From the NCBI RefSeq assembly GCF_900114645.1, contig NZ_FOTR01000007.1:186001-250000 (forward strand): a DNA stretch of 64,000 nt, read 5' to 3'. Within the stretch, counting starts at the first letter, position 1. Each line of letters opens with the position of its first letter. Under the pieces are notes generated by a model. That model searched no databases and had not been told where the DNA came from. It was given only the letters and a program-made list of their open reading frames with translations. Source of the stretch: Gracilibacillus orientalis. Its GTDB lineage: Bacteria > Bacillota > Bacilli > Bacillales > Amphibacillaceae. Below are positions 27,689-36,532 of the stretch, in pieces. Both the position numbers and the translations under genes were made by a program.

Positions 27689-28549
27689 ATGAACAATTTA
27701 TTCGAACAAATTGATTTAAAGCCATTTCATTGGATTTATCGGCGAGTATCTGAAGATAACTTTAGTGGATTCTATCATTGGCATCAAGGCTGTGAATTGT
27801 TATTCGTTTACCGTGGACAAGGACGAGTACTTGTCAATCAACAATCCTATACTATCAAACCGGGAATGCTTTTTTTCTTTCAACCTTTTCAATTGCACAG
27901 GATTTATGTAGAAGTGTCCCCTGACACACCTTATGAGCGGAGTATCATGCACTTTGATCCTGTAACACTCGGAAAAAATCTGGATCGCTTCCCTGGTCTT
28001 CACAAATTACTAAACCGAATGCAACACAGTGTTCTGGAGCAACAAGGATTTGACTTAATTAATCAATATACGTATATATATGAAATTTGTGAGGCACTAA
28101 ATCATTCGCTAAAAAAAAATACCCCGGAAGAAGATAGTCAACTTTTTCTCATGCAAATGCTCACATGTATCCGTTTGAATATGCAAGATATGAAATTAGA
28201 CATGTCCCAAGGTAAATATCGTCTCTCTAACTATACGGAAAAAATGATGCAATGGATAGAAGAACATTACATGGAGCCATTTGATCTGGAAAGACTGTCA
28301 AGGGAACTTCACTTATCAAAATCCTATGTTTCCAGAATATTCAAACGCGAAACAGGGAGTAGCCTAACGGAATATTTAACTATTCTCCGAATTAAGCATG
28401 CATGCCAGTTACTACAAATGAGCGAAGAACCCATAGAAATAATTAGTGAAAGCGTGGGCATAGGAAATATCTCTTATTTTATCCAACTTTTCAAAAAAAT
28501 AATAGGAACAACTCCACATCAGTATAGACTTTCCCATAGGGTAACTTAA
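27689..28549 (+). CDS. AraC-family transcriptional regulator with cupin sensor
   Basis: 286 residues. The amino-terminal cupin (HWHQGCELLFVYRGQGRVLV, then IKPGMLFFFQPFQLHRI) binds a small ligand in the cytoplasm. The C-terminal AraC pair of helix-turn-helix units comes at about 190-285 (LSRELHLSKSYVSRIFKRET, then IGISYF-like IGNISYFIQLFKK). It is transcribed divergently from the YtdP-like regulator and probably controls the same sugar locus or itself. Start ATG 27689 has TTAGGAGG ten bases upstream. Confidence 0.93.
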   Translation: MNNLFEQIDLKPFHWIYRRVSEDNFSGFYHWHQGCELLFVYRGQGRVLVNQQSYTIKPGMLFFFQPFQLHRIYVEVSPDTPYERSIMHFDPVTLGKNLDRFPGLHKLLNRMQHSVLEQQGFDLINQYTYIYEICEALNHSLKKNTPEEDSQLFLMQMLTCIRLNMQDMKLDMSQGKYRLSNYTEKMMQWIEEHYMEPFDLERLSRELHLSKSYVSRIFKRETGSSLTEYLTILRIKHACQLLQMSEEPIEIISESVGIGNISYFIQLFKKIIGTTPHQYRLSHRVT

Positions 28550-28917
28550 AACACAGCTATTCTTTTCTTTTCTAAATCTAGTATTGGGGTTATTTTCTAT
28601 AGAGTGGTTCATTTTTCAATTGCGATTGTGGTCTATTTTTAAGTTATCATATACACTTATGCAAATGGAATTAATTTTTTATAAGCAACAAATTTCAGTT
28701 ATTCATCATATCCCCTTCTCTATTTTGTGGTGTTTTTGACCGTGCAAAAACAGCCGTTAAACCATTGGTATCAAAGGTTCAACGGCCTATTTTATCAAAA
28801 ATAATGACTTTTCAGAACAAATTGACTATTATCTGATGTATGGTTGGTTCAACTAATTTCGTTTATGGGTTGCTCCCACATAGATGATTTCTAATTTTTG
28901 AAGCATTTAATTTACCA
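28550..28917. other. Non-coding stretch
   Basis: No credible gene. It holds one weak hairpin, AAACAGCCGTT with AACGGCC (28745-28793), which may end the AraC transcript. The base composition is very AT-rich. Confidence 0.4.
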
Positions 28918-29025
28918 TTACGCTAATTCTATGAGTTTTTCTTTTGTTATTTGTCCATAAGTCCAGGTAACCCCATCATTCCAATTCAAATAGAAATGGA
29001 TCTTTTCATGTTCTAAGTTATTCAT
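28918..29025 (-). CDS. Small ORF, 35 aa, unknown
   Basis: ATG 29025 is preceded by AGAGGT at nine bases and followed by 35 codons beginning MNNLEHEKIHFYLNWNDGV and ending in KEKLIELA. The sequence is rich in aromatics and looks globular rather than random. It could be a true small protein or the end of a decayed gene. It lies alone between the AraC regulator and the sulfotransferase. I do not recognise the family. Confidence 0.4.
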   Translation of the reverse strand: MNNLEHEKIHFYLNWNDGVTWTYGQITKEKLIELA

Positions 29026-29255
29026 CTGTCTAATACCTCTACAAATGAATTATGAGCTCTAGTGGATTAACGGACTTGATGGAAAAGCACAGACACTTTT
29101 ATTAGATTAGCCCTTATGTAACTGATCATTGGTTCTTTTCCACCCGGTCTGTTTCAATAAGATGTACCTCTTGTATAACCTACACATAATTCTGTTAACT
29201 GCTTATAATACAGTAAAAATCTTATGATAAAAAAACGACAGAAAGGCTGAAAAGC

Positions 29256-29966
29256 GTGATAATTTTTGATAAAGAAGCAACAACCCCCGAGAACCCCGTT
29301 TTTTTGCATATACCGAAAACAGGTGGAAAGACTTTATGGGATTTATTTGAAAGACAACAAGATACTATCCATGTTTGGCACAATAGGTATTTTAAGGAGT
29401 ATCAAAAACCAATTCGTTTTTTCACGATTCTAAGGGACCCTGCTGACCGCGTTATTTCTACTTATTATTATATAAGAAGTTATGAACGAGACGCCTTATA
29501 CCAAAAGGTAAATAATATGCCTCTTCAAGAATTTATAGAATATATGCAAAATGACAAAATAGAAAATAAACTTTATAAGAAAAAGGATATTCGTAATATT
29601 CGTTATAGAACGGTTAACCTCGCAACTCGCTATTTATCCGGTGGCGATCCCAATGATTTAGAACAAGCGAAAAAGAATATCACAAAACATTTTGACTTAG
29701 TAGGATTTACAGACATGTATCTTGAATCATTGTTTTTTATGAATAAAATTCACGACTGGAATTTTTCATCTATTAATAGAAAAAATAAAACAGACAACAG
29801 ACCTAAGATTGATGAAATTTCTCCAAAAATCATTCAATCTATTGAACAAGTCAATCAACATGACAAAGAACTATATGAGTGGGCAAAGAGGAAGTTCCAT
29901 AAAAAATTGACATCACTTGATAAACATACAAAAAAGGAATTAAATAAATGGGTCAATCAGTTTTAA
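29256..29966 (+). CDS. Sulfotransferase-family protein
   Basis: 236 residues of the sulfotransferase-2 type. The PAPS 5'-phosphosulfate loop is IPKTGGKTLWDLF at about residues 20-32. The 3'-phosphate site is RDPADRVISTYYYI. It should move a sulfate from PAPS to a carbohydrate or other hydroxyl, possibly at the cell surface, but no substrate gene is adjacent. The start is GTG 29256 with AAAGG nine bases upstream. It is monocistronic with its own terminator, AT-rich and isolated, which suggests acquisition. Confidence 0.85.
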   Translation: MIIFDKEATTPENPVFLHIPKTGGKTLWDLFERQQDTIHVWHNRYFKEYQKPIRFFTILRDPADRVISTYYYIRSYERDALYQKVNNMPLQEFIEYMQNDKIENKLYKKKDIRNIRYRTVNLATRYLSGGDPNDLEQAKKNITKHFDLVGFTDMYLESLFFMNKIHDWNFSSINRKNKTDNRPKIDEISPKIIQSIEQVNQHDKELYEWAKRKFHKKLTSLDKHTKKELNKWVNQF

Positions 29967-29993
29967 ACATAAATGTATAAAAAACATAAATTA

Positions 29994-30030
29994 TCCCCAC
30001 CTATTATTTAGATGGGGAACTTATTTTTTA
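29994..30030 (+). terminator. Terminator of the sulfotransferase gene
   Basis: TCCCCA and TGGGGA form the stem, followed by TTATTTTTTA on the plus strand. Confidence 0.65.
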
Positions 30031-30123
30031 ATTTCATAATCATGTGCTAAGTTCCTTCTAATAGATAGTAGACTAGATGATTTCTTGATACATTAAGTTC
30101 TAATTATGCAGCAAAACCACATA

Positions 30124-30987
30124 TCAAGAATTAATAGAAGAAGGAAAATAACGCTCTTTTAATCGCGTTGAAATAATCTCCAAGACAATAGCAACAACTA
30201 AGATCGCGTATGTAATAAAACCAACTTCCCGTAAATCAAAATAGAACCCAGACGCCATAAATAGTTCAAAACCGATACCACCTGCTCCGGCGGCAGCCCC
30301 CATTGCAACTGCTACAGAGAAATTTATCTCAAATCGTAAAAACGTCCAAGACAGTAAATAAGTGAAAGTCGATGGCAATACACCATTGACGACAATATGC
30401 CACCAGCTTGAGCCTGTTGCACGTAGCGCTTCGATTATTCCTGGATTAACTTCCTCAAATGATTCTGAAAAAGCTTTTACCAGATAGGCTACTGAGTGGA
30501 ACAACATCCCAAGTACTGCTGCTTCACTGCCAAGACCAGCAGCGATAGCAAAAATTAACACCCATAGTACTGTTGGCACTGCACGGATAAACGCTACTAC
30601 AATTCGAACGGTGTTTGATAACCACGATTTAGAGAGATTTTCTGCTGCCATTAACGAAAGAAAGAAGGCAATAATCGCACCAAAAATGGTCGCTAAAATC
30701 CCTAATCCTAGTGTAACTCCTACTTGGTAAACTGCTTCACTCCAACTAAAATGACTTAATCCTGGCTCCAAAAACATCACTCGTATATTGTGGATAGTCT
30801 CTGTGATTGCCCGTTCTATCTGAAACCCCGTATAGTCAAAGACGAAAAAAGCCAATACCGTTAGAAAAGTCAGTATCCAGATCGTCCATTTCACGACAGC
30901 ATCTATTTTATTTCCCGATTTAATATTAATTTGCCCGTTCCGCTTACGCTTGATAAGAGCAGGATTCAATTCTTTCACCATCTCCAT
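30124..30987 (-). CDS. phnE: Phosphonate-type ABC transporter permease (second PhnE)
   Basis: 287 residues with a basic cytoplasmic start, six helices and the PhnE-type EAA loop IIEALRATGSSWWHIVVNGVLP. It is the last gene of the phnD-C-E-E run. Its start codon shares one base with the stop of the preceding permease (TAATG), so translation is coupled. Paired non-identical PhnE permeases are common for phosphonate or phosphite importers. Confidence 0.92.
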   Translation of the reverse strand: MEMVKELNPALIKRKRNGQINIKSGNKIDAVVKWTIWILTFLTVLAFFVFDYTGFQIERAITETIHNIRVMFLEPGLSHFSWSEAVYQVGVTLGLGILATIFGAIIAFFLSLMAAENLSKSWLSNTVRIVVAFIRAVPTVLWVLIFAIAAGLGSEAAVLGMLFHSVAYLVKAFSESFEEVNPGIIEALRATGSSWWHIVVNGVLPSTFTYLLSWTFLRFEINFSVAVAMGAAAGAGGIGFELFMASGFYFDLREVGFITYAILVVAIVLEIISTRLKERYFPSSINS

Positions 30988-31772
30988 TATAAGATAACCC
31001 TCCGTATTCTATTAGATATTAATTCAATGGCGATAACGGCGATAATAATGGTAAATGTAATTAATGCAACTAGATTATAATTCATATTCTTATAATAAAG
31101 ATCAAACATGTACCCGATACCAGTACCTGTTAGGATTCCAACCAATGTAGCGCTACGTATATTGGTCTCGATCATGAACAAAATCCAGCTAAGCATTTGA
31201 GGAAGACTTTGAGGAATAACAGCTTTACTGATCATATGGAAATAGGTTGCACCTGTAGCAGTAAGTGCTTCAACAGAACTTTGATTTGCTTCATCCACCG
31301 ATTCAATAAATGCTCTTGTCAAGAAACCTACTGTTGCAACAAATAAAGCCAAAAATCCGGTTATAGAATTCTGACCGAAAGATATTAACAGAATCAGTGA
31401 CCAGGCAACAACCGGGATATTTCTCGAAAATGAGGCGATAAACCTAGCGATGACGCTAAACGTTTGATTCACTTTGGTTGTTTTGGAACCCATTATCGCC
31501 AGAAAAAGTGATACTACCGCAGCCAACGTCGTAGCGGCAATCGACATAAAAATCGTTTCACCTAACTTTTCCAATATCTGAGGCAGCTTTTCTAAAGACT
31601 CCTCGGTGATCAAAAGATTAGAGAATATCCAACTGAACGCAGCTGGTATGGTTGCAATACTATCAATGAAATTAAATTTCGTAATTGCGGTAGATAAATA
31701 GGTGACAATAATAATGAGAATGAAAAAAATCGTTGTCTGCCACTTGTTCTTGCGCATTTGCTTTGCATTCAT
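30987..31772 (-). CDS. phnE: Phosphonate-type ABC transporter permease (first PhnE)
   Basis: 261 residues with six helices and the EAA motif SVEALTATGATYFHMISKAVIP. It forms the channel with its neighbour and is energised by the PhnC ATPase, whose stop lies 13 bases upstream. The similarity of the two permeases indicates an old duplication. Start ATG 31772, after a GGGAGTAGG-like site. Confidence 0.92.
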   Translation of the reverse strand: MNAKQMRKNKWQTTIFFILIIIVTYLSTAITKFNFIDSIATIPAAFSWIFSNLLITEESLEKLPQILEKLGETIFMSIAATTLAAVVSLFLAIMGSKTTKVNQTFSVIARFIASFSRNIPVVAWSLILLISFGQNSITGFLALFVATVGFLTRAFIESVDEANQSSVEALTATGATYFHMISKAVIPQSLPQMLSWILFMIETNIRSATLVGILTGTGIGYMFDLYYKNMNYNLVALITFTIIIAVIAIELISNRIRRVIL

Positions 31773-31785
31773 GTTACCTACTCCC

Positions 31786-32550
31786 TTAAACCGTTATTAA
31801 TTCTCTTGATTCCATTCCATATATATTCTGGATTTGCTCACCATAAAGAAGCTTACTAGGACCATCAAAGACAATTTCACCTTGTTTTAGTCCTACAATT
31901 CTACTCGCATATTCCTTTGCTACTTCTACCTGATGGAGATTAACAATACAAGTAATGCCCATTTCAGTACTAATGGATTTTAAATAGTCCATAATAACTT
32001 TGGAGGAGTTTGGATCCAAAGATGCAATTGGTTCATCACAAAGAATGAGTTCTGGCTCCTGAATAAGTGCACGACATATTCCGACACGCTGTTGTTGACC
32101 GCCACTTAATTGATCACAGCGTTTATATGCATGCTCAGAAATCCCAAGCTTCTCTAACAGAAAAAAAGCCTGTTCCTTCTCTGGTTCTGTAAACCTTCCA
32201 AGAACACCCTGTATTGTTGATTTATAGCCGAAACGACCATGCAGTACATTTTCAATCACCGTTAAGCGCGGTACGAGGTTATAATGCTGAAAAATCATGC
32301 CAATATTAGTACGCAGCTTTCGTAATTCCTTTTTCTTCATTGCGCCTACATCTAACCCATTAAAAATGACTTTCCCTTCATTGATTTCAACCAAGCGATT
32401 CATACACCGAAGTAAGGTTGACTTTCCAGCACCAGAAGGACCAATAATCGATAAAAACTCGCCTGCCTTGACTTCAAAATTAACATCCTTTAACACCTTG
32501 GTTTCCCTATCATAAAACTTGCTTAGTCCCTCGACTTTAAGTAATGACAT
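31786..32550 (-). CDS. phnC: Phosphonate-type ABC transporter ATPase
   Basis: 254 residues. The ATPase has Walker A GPSGAGKST, the Q-loop in GMIFQHYNLVPRL, the signature LSGGQQQR, Walker B ELILCDEP and the H-loop His in IVNLHQVEVA. The C-terminus (SRIVGLKQGEIVFDGPS) is PhnC-like. It powers uptake by the two permeases and lies directly between the permease pair and the binding-protein gene. Confidence 0.95.
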   Translation of the reverse strand: MSLLKVEGLSKFYDRETKVLKDVNFEVKAGEFLSIIGPSGAGKSTLLRCMNRLVEINEGKVIFNGLDVGAMKKKELRKLRTNIGMIFQHYNLVPRLTVIENVLHGRFGYKSTIQGVLGRFTEPEKEQAFFLLEKLGISEHAYKRCDQLSGGQQQRVGICRALIQEPELILCDEPIASLDPNSSKVIMDYLKSISTEMGITCIVNLHQVEVAKEYASRIVGLKQGEIVFDGPSKLLYGEQIQNIYGMESRELITV

Positions 32551-32584
32551 GGAACAATCTCCTTTTTCATTTTTTTAGAAAATG

Positions 32585-32612
32585 CGGAGTATGCAATCTC
32601 CATGCATACCCC
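32585..32612 (-). terminator. Intra-operon hairpin between phnD and phnC
   Basis: A stable stem (GGTATGCA with TGCATACT) lies in the 71-base gap after phnD, followed by only a weak T-run. Such hairpins after the binding-protein gene usually stabilise its mRNA or cause partial termination. Confidence 0.5.
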
Positions 32613-32621
32613 TTTTCATTA

Positions 32622-33653
32622 TTAATTCTGAGAAAGTTCACGAATTGGATTGAACCACTCGTCCTCTACCGGAACAAATCTTTCCTGATCAGATTTTGAG
32701 AACAGTCCGGATACATCAGAATCTTTTGGAACAAAGATTTCTTCATTATTTGCTATTTCATCAGAGGCAAACACTTCTTGAATGAGTTCATAATCTTCTT
32801 CTCCCAACACATCCATATTTGCAACAAATGGAGCATTCAATACTGGCGTCACACTCATCAACATAAACTCACTACCAGTCACCGTATTAAACGGTTCTTC
32901 AGCATCATCTTTTACTCGATATACACTACCAACTGTGTTTTCTTCACCTTCTGCTACTTCCACATAATTGTTCACACACGTATCACAAAACGCTGCAATA
33001 TCAGCACTATCATTTAGTAAGTTAACAGCTGAACCTTGATGAGAACCGCCAAACAATACTTGAGAGAAAAGTGGACCAGACTCCATTAAATCTTCTTCCG
33101 CTAAATCTTTGTCAGAGAAATGCCCAATTATGGTTGCAGAAGGTACTACAAATCCAGATGTTGAACTATTGGAGACAAATGAAAATCTTTTTTCTTCGAT
33201 GGTATCTAGTGAAAACTCTCCATCTACTTTAAATTCATCCTGGTCATCGACTTTCATCGCTAGCCAACTATGATACATAGCGTCATCTAATGTACCAGAC
33301 GGACCAGTTGATACAACAATTGGCTGAACAGCATCATTTTGATCACTTGCCTCGATATAACCTTGTGCTCCCATAAATGCAAGGTCTGCATTATCATTAA
33401 CAATCGTTTCAATCGCAATTGCATAATCTGTTGTTAAATGATGTTCTACTTCTTTACCTGTCGCTTCTGCAATTTCACTTCCAATTGCATCTCGCGCAGT
33501 TTTTAAATCATTTCCAGATTCATTTGGATACCAGACAATATCTATTACATCGTCTCCCTCTGTTTCTTCTCCTTCAGCACTATCCATCGAACATGCTGCT
33601 GAAAATACCGTTATTACAAGAAATAAAACACCAAGTAACCATTTTTTTTGCAT
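32622..33653 (-). CDS. phnD: Phosphate/phosphite/phosphonate-binding lipoprotein
   Basis: 343 residues. A signal peptide (LLGVLFLVITVFSAAC) ends in a lipobox, followed by an acidic linker and a PhnD-type fold with IVWYPNESGNDLKTARD and FSFVSNSSTSGFVVPSA, the phosphonate/phosphate ligand loop. The ligand could be a phosphonate, phosphite or hypophosphite; no C-P lyase or phosphite dehydrogenase is in the window. Start ATG 33653, behind GGAGGG; the in-frame upstream codons are not supported. Confidence 0.94.
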   Translation of the reverse strand: MQKKWLLGVLFLVITVFSAACSMDSAEGEETEGDDVIDIVWYPNESGNDLKTARDAIGSEIAEATGKEVEHHLTTDYAIAIETIVNDNADLAFMGAQGYIEASDQNDAVQPIVVSTGPSGTLDDAMYHSWLAMKVDDQDEFKVDGEFSLDTIEEKRFSFVSNSSTSGFVVPSATIIGHFSDKDLAEEDLMESGPLFSQVLFGGSHQGSAVNLLNDSADIAAFCDTCVNNYVEVAEGEENTVGSVYRVKDDAEEPFNTVTGSEFMLMSVTPVLNAPFVANMDVLGEEDYELIQEVFASDEIANNEEIFVPKDSDVSGLFSKSDQERFVPVEDEWFNPIRELSQN

Positions 33654-33897
33654 GACAATTCCCTCCATGATTATTAAGTAGGTTTCCATTTATCTGAGAA
33701 GTATTTTCTATTAGAAGCTAGTCACATTAAATCATAAACTATAATAGAATTGGGCAAGTTTACTATCTCTTCACATATAATTAAGATAATTCACATTAAT
33801 TAAACAAAGGGTTTACAAGAACAAAAATCTTTCTTGTAGCTCTTGTTGAAACACTATATATTTTCTTGCTAGGCAACATGATTTCCCTTGGATTAAC
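33654..33897. other. Non-coding upstream region of phnD
   Basis: AT-rich, no ORF of merit. It should hold the phn operon promoter; no Pho box or clear -35/-10 pair was recognised. Confidence 0.4.
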
Positions 33898-33924
33898 CAA
33901 AAAAAGATAGCTATTATAGCTATC
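33898..33924 (-). terminator. Orphan terminator of the decayed monooxygenase gene
   Basis: GATAGCTA and TAGCTATC form a perfect stem followed on the minus strand by a run of seven T. It is about 100 bases past the monooxygenase remnant, the only gene it can serve. Confidence 0.7.
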
Positions 33925-34029
33925 CTACTTATCATGTATATAATATTGGTAGTGCAATCCACTTTCTACAATATGAATTGCTGAAGAACTCTAATTTAAA
34001 AATATATCACTTGTCTCTCACGATTTCGT

Positions 34030-34239
34030 TTAACAAGTCCGTTTACTTATATTGCTCACAATATATTCTGCATCATATCCTACACCTTGTAGTAAAGCAG
34101 ATCCTCGTCTATATTGCCACGGTAGACCAATGAAATATAAACCCTTGATATTTGATTCTCCTCTAGTATGTATCACTTGTCCTTCCTTATCTAAGACTCC
34201 TTCTATGTCTAATAAACTTAGGCACGATTCGCAACTATT
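34030..34239 (-). pseudogene. Flavin-containing monooxygenase remnant (C-terminal 69 codons)
   Basis: A minus-strand fragment ending in TAA at 34030. It reads IEGVLDKEGQVIHTRGES, then NIKGLYFIGLPWQYRRGSAL and LQGVGYDAEYIVSNI, which is the C-terminal NAD(P)/FAD-binding block of CzcO-like monooxygenases. An in-frame stop at 34240 cuts it, and no FAD- or NADPH-binding amino-terminal half is present. It is a truncated relic with its terminator still in place downstream. Confidence 0.8.
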
Positions 34240-34251
34240 TTAAAAACTATG

Positions 34252-34283
34252 AAAAAACCCAGTCTTTAAAATAAGACTGGGTT
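34252..34283 (-). terminator. Terminator of the alanine/Na+ symporter gene
   Basis: AACCCAGTC and GACTGGGTT pair, followed on the minus strand by TTTTTTC. Confidence 0.88.
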
Positions 34284-34288
34284 GCATA

Positions 34289-35713
34289 TTATTTCTCCTC
34301 GTCCTGTGCTCCCCACCAAGAAATGTTCTTCAAACCTTTAACATTCTTATAGTGAAAGTCAGGATCTTTTCCTTGTTTTCTCTGTTTAACATAGTCTTGT
34401 AGCACATCCATTGAAACTTTACTTAACAGTAAGATTGCGATTAAGTTTACTACAGCCATCATGGCCATAAACAGATCTGCCATATCCCAAACTAATTGGA
34501 TAGATGCAAGTGAACCGAACATAACCATGCCTAAAACGACCACACGATAGACATTTACCCATATTCCCTTCGGATTTAAGAAGCTAACATTCGTTTCACC
34601 ATAATAATAGTTTCCAATTACGGAACTAAAGGCAAAGAAGAAGATCGTAATCGCTAAGAAAATCGATGCCCATTCACCGACATGAGCACTTAAAGCAACT
34701 TGTGTTAACTGAATTCCGTCTTCTGAGGCTTGATAGAAATTATCATACAGAATGATAATAAAGGCAGTTAAACTGCAAATGACAATCGTATCAAAAAAGA
34801 CTGCCAATGATTGTACAAGACCTTGTTTAACCGGGTGGTTAACACCTGCTGTTGCAGCAGCATTCGGTGCACTCCCCATACCACCTTCATTGGAGAAGAG
34901 GCCACGACGGATACCGTACATCATTGCTGCCCCGGCACCACCACCAAAGACTTCTTCTAATCCAAATGCATTGCGTATAATTAGCATAAATACATCCGGG
35001 ATAGCTGTAATATTAGTGAATACTACGTAAAAACCAACAATCATATAAATAACTGCCATGACAGGTACAATTACTCCGGCGACAGTAGCAATACGTTTAA
35101 TACCACCAAAAATGATTAATCCTGCCAGTACAACTAGTAAAATACCGGTCCATACTTTATCAATATTAAATGCTTGCTCTACTGCAGCTGAGATTGTATT
35201 GGCTTGTACAGCATTAAATATAAAGCCAAATGTAATGGTTATCAATATTGAGAACACAATACCCATCCATTTTTGCCCTAAAGCTTTTTCCATATAATAA
35301 GCTGGTCCGCCTCTGAAGCCATCTTTATCAGGTACTTTATATACTTGGGCAAGCGTACTCTCAATAAATGCTGTTGCCATTCCAATTAAGGCAATCACCC
35401 ACATCCAGAACACTGCACCAGGACCACCTATTGCAACAGCTAAAGCTACACCTGCTAGGTTACCTGTTCCTACTCTTGATGCGATCGTAATACTAAATGC
35501 TTGGAAGGCATTGGTCCCTTTTTTACCGCTTTGCTCAACTGCTTCTTCAGAAATTACTTTAAACATATCTCCGAATAAACGGAACTGAACAAATTTAGAT
35601 CGGAAGGTGAAAAATAAACCTGCACCTATTAATAAGTAAATTAGTACATAATCCCAAAGAATTAAATTACCCCATTCGATTAGTTTGGAAGCTATCAATT
35701 CTAGTTTGTCCAC
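34289..35713 (-). CDS. Alanine/glycine:cation symporter (AGCS family)
   Basis: 474 residues with about ten helices. Family signatures include FQAFSITIASRVGTGNLAGV near the amino terminus and GGPGAVFWMWVIALIGMATA. It takes up alanine or glycine with Na+, consistent with a sodium-using lifestyle. It is monocistronic with a strong terminator. Start ATG 35713, behind GAGGAGTG. Confidence 0.95.
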   Translation of the reverse strand: MDKLELIASKLIEWGNLILWDYVLIYLLIGAGLFFTFRSKFVQFRLFGDMFKVISEEAVEQSGKKGTNAFQAFSITIASRVGTGNLAGVALAVAIGGPGAVFWMWVIALIGMATAFIESTLAQVYKVPDKDGFRGGPAYYMEKALGQKWMGIVFSILITITFGFIFNAVQANTISAAVEQAFNIDKVWTGILLVVLAGLIIFGGIKRIATVAGVIVPVMAVIYMIVGFYVVFTNITAIPDVFMLIIRNAFGLEEVFGGGAGAAMMYGIRRGLFSNEGGMGSAPNAAATAGVNHPVKQGLVQSLAVFFDTIVICSLTAFIIILYDNFYQASEDGIQLTQVALSAHVGEWASIFLAITIFFFAFSSVIGNYYYGETNVSFLNPKGIWVNVYRVVVLGMVMFGSLASIQLVWDMADLFMAMMAVVNLIAILLLSKVSMDVLQDYVKQRKQGKDPDFHYKNVKGLKNISWWGAQDEEK

Positions 35714-35827
35714 GATATTTCACTCCTCTCATATGAAAATCCTATACCCCAAAATATATAATATAATACACTTCCTCTAAAAAAACAAGTAAATCCCTTA
35801 TCCAATGAATGGACAAGGGATATGTAG

Positions 35828-36283
35828 CTACTTTGAAACTGCTGCTTCTTTCATCAATCGATTTGCAACAGACTCTGTAAATTCAATCGTTGTTTTTGGT
35901 ACGACAGATTTTAATATACTATTAATCATTGGGCTCATCATGCCACCTGCGGATATTGATAAACAACCGGTGACATTCGTTCTTTCAGGAGTGATTTTCT
36001 CCGCTTCAAAATATCCGCTTCCTTCTAAGTTTTCACTTATTCCCTTTAATTCAAATCTGACACTAGTTGGTGCCGCCCATTCTTTTATATTCACTTTTAA
36101 CCCTATCTTTTTTTGCATCTTGCCTACGTCACCTTTAAAATGCCATGTCGATTGACGCTCATTAACAATCTGATGATCAATATACCCGGGGGCTAAAGGT
36201 GCCCATCTGTTTATATCGCTGACAAATTCCCAGACTTTTTCAATTGGCAATTCTAACTGGACAAAATGTGTACCATTCGGCAT
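35828..36283 (-). CDS. SRPBCC-fold protein (CoxG-like)
   Basis: 151 residues of the START/SRPBCC helix-grip fold, CoxG subgroup, with FVSDINRWAPLAPGYIDHQ, VGKMQKKIGLKVN and a C-terminal amphipathic helix (FTESVANRLMKEAAV). CoxG proteins help mature or recruit CO dehydrogenase in carboxydotrophs, but many Bacilli carry them without cox genes, and none is seen here. Binding of a hydrophobic ligand is likely; the role is unknown. Start ATG 36283, behind AAGGAGGG. Confidence 0.85.
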   Translation of the reverse strand: MPNGTHFVQLELPIEKVWEFVSDINRWAPLAPGYIDHQIVNERQSTWHFKGDVGKMQKKIGLKVNIKEWAAPTSVRFELKGISENLEGSGYFEAEKITPERTNVTGCLSISAGGMMSPMINSILKSVVPKTTIEFTESVANRLMKEAAVSK

Positions 36284-36424
36284 TAAAATCCCTCCTTATC
36301 ATTTCTTATGTTGAGCTTTGAACAATCATTCACCTTTTTGTATTTAGTTTATGTAAAAAAGGTATATTCTTCTTTATCTAGTTATACACTACCAATAGCT
36401 TATCGCTAATCGGAGGATACCACC

Positions 36425-36520
36425 ATGTATAAAAAACATGAACACAGGTTAATTATTTTAGCTTTTTTTGTTGCCTTTGTTATCGGTTTATCTTTACTGG
36501 GACGGATTCTTTCAGGATGA
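36425..36520 (+). CDS. Small single-helix membrane protein before cydA, 31 aa
   Basis: ATG 36425 lies eight bases after GGAGG and is followed by a basic head (MYKKHEHR) and one helix (LIILAFFVAFVIGLSLLG). The stop is 12 bases before the cydA start, so it is the first gene of the cytochrome bd operon. It could be an accessory small subunit or an assembly factor. It does not show the CydX/CydS pattern clearly. Too short for most gene finders. Confidence 0.6.
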   Translation: MYKKHEHRLIILAFFVAFVIGLSLLGRILSG

Positions 36521-36532
36521 GAGGGAGTAACT

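Noticed and set aside
34052-34243. 63-residue plus-strand ORF
   Set aside because: It is the shadow of the monooxygenase remnant, whose minus-strand reading has clear family motifs.
36310-36345. Possible Rex operator (TTTGAA ... TTCACC) before the cytochrome bd operon
   Set aside because: The half sites are only partly matched and the spacing is off the usual four bases.
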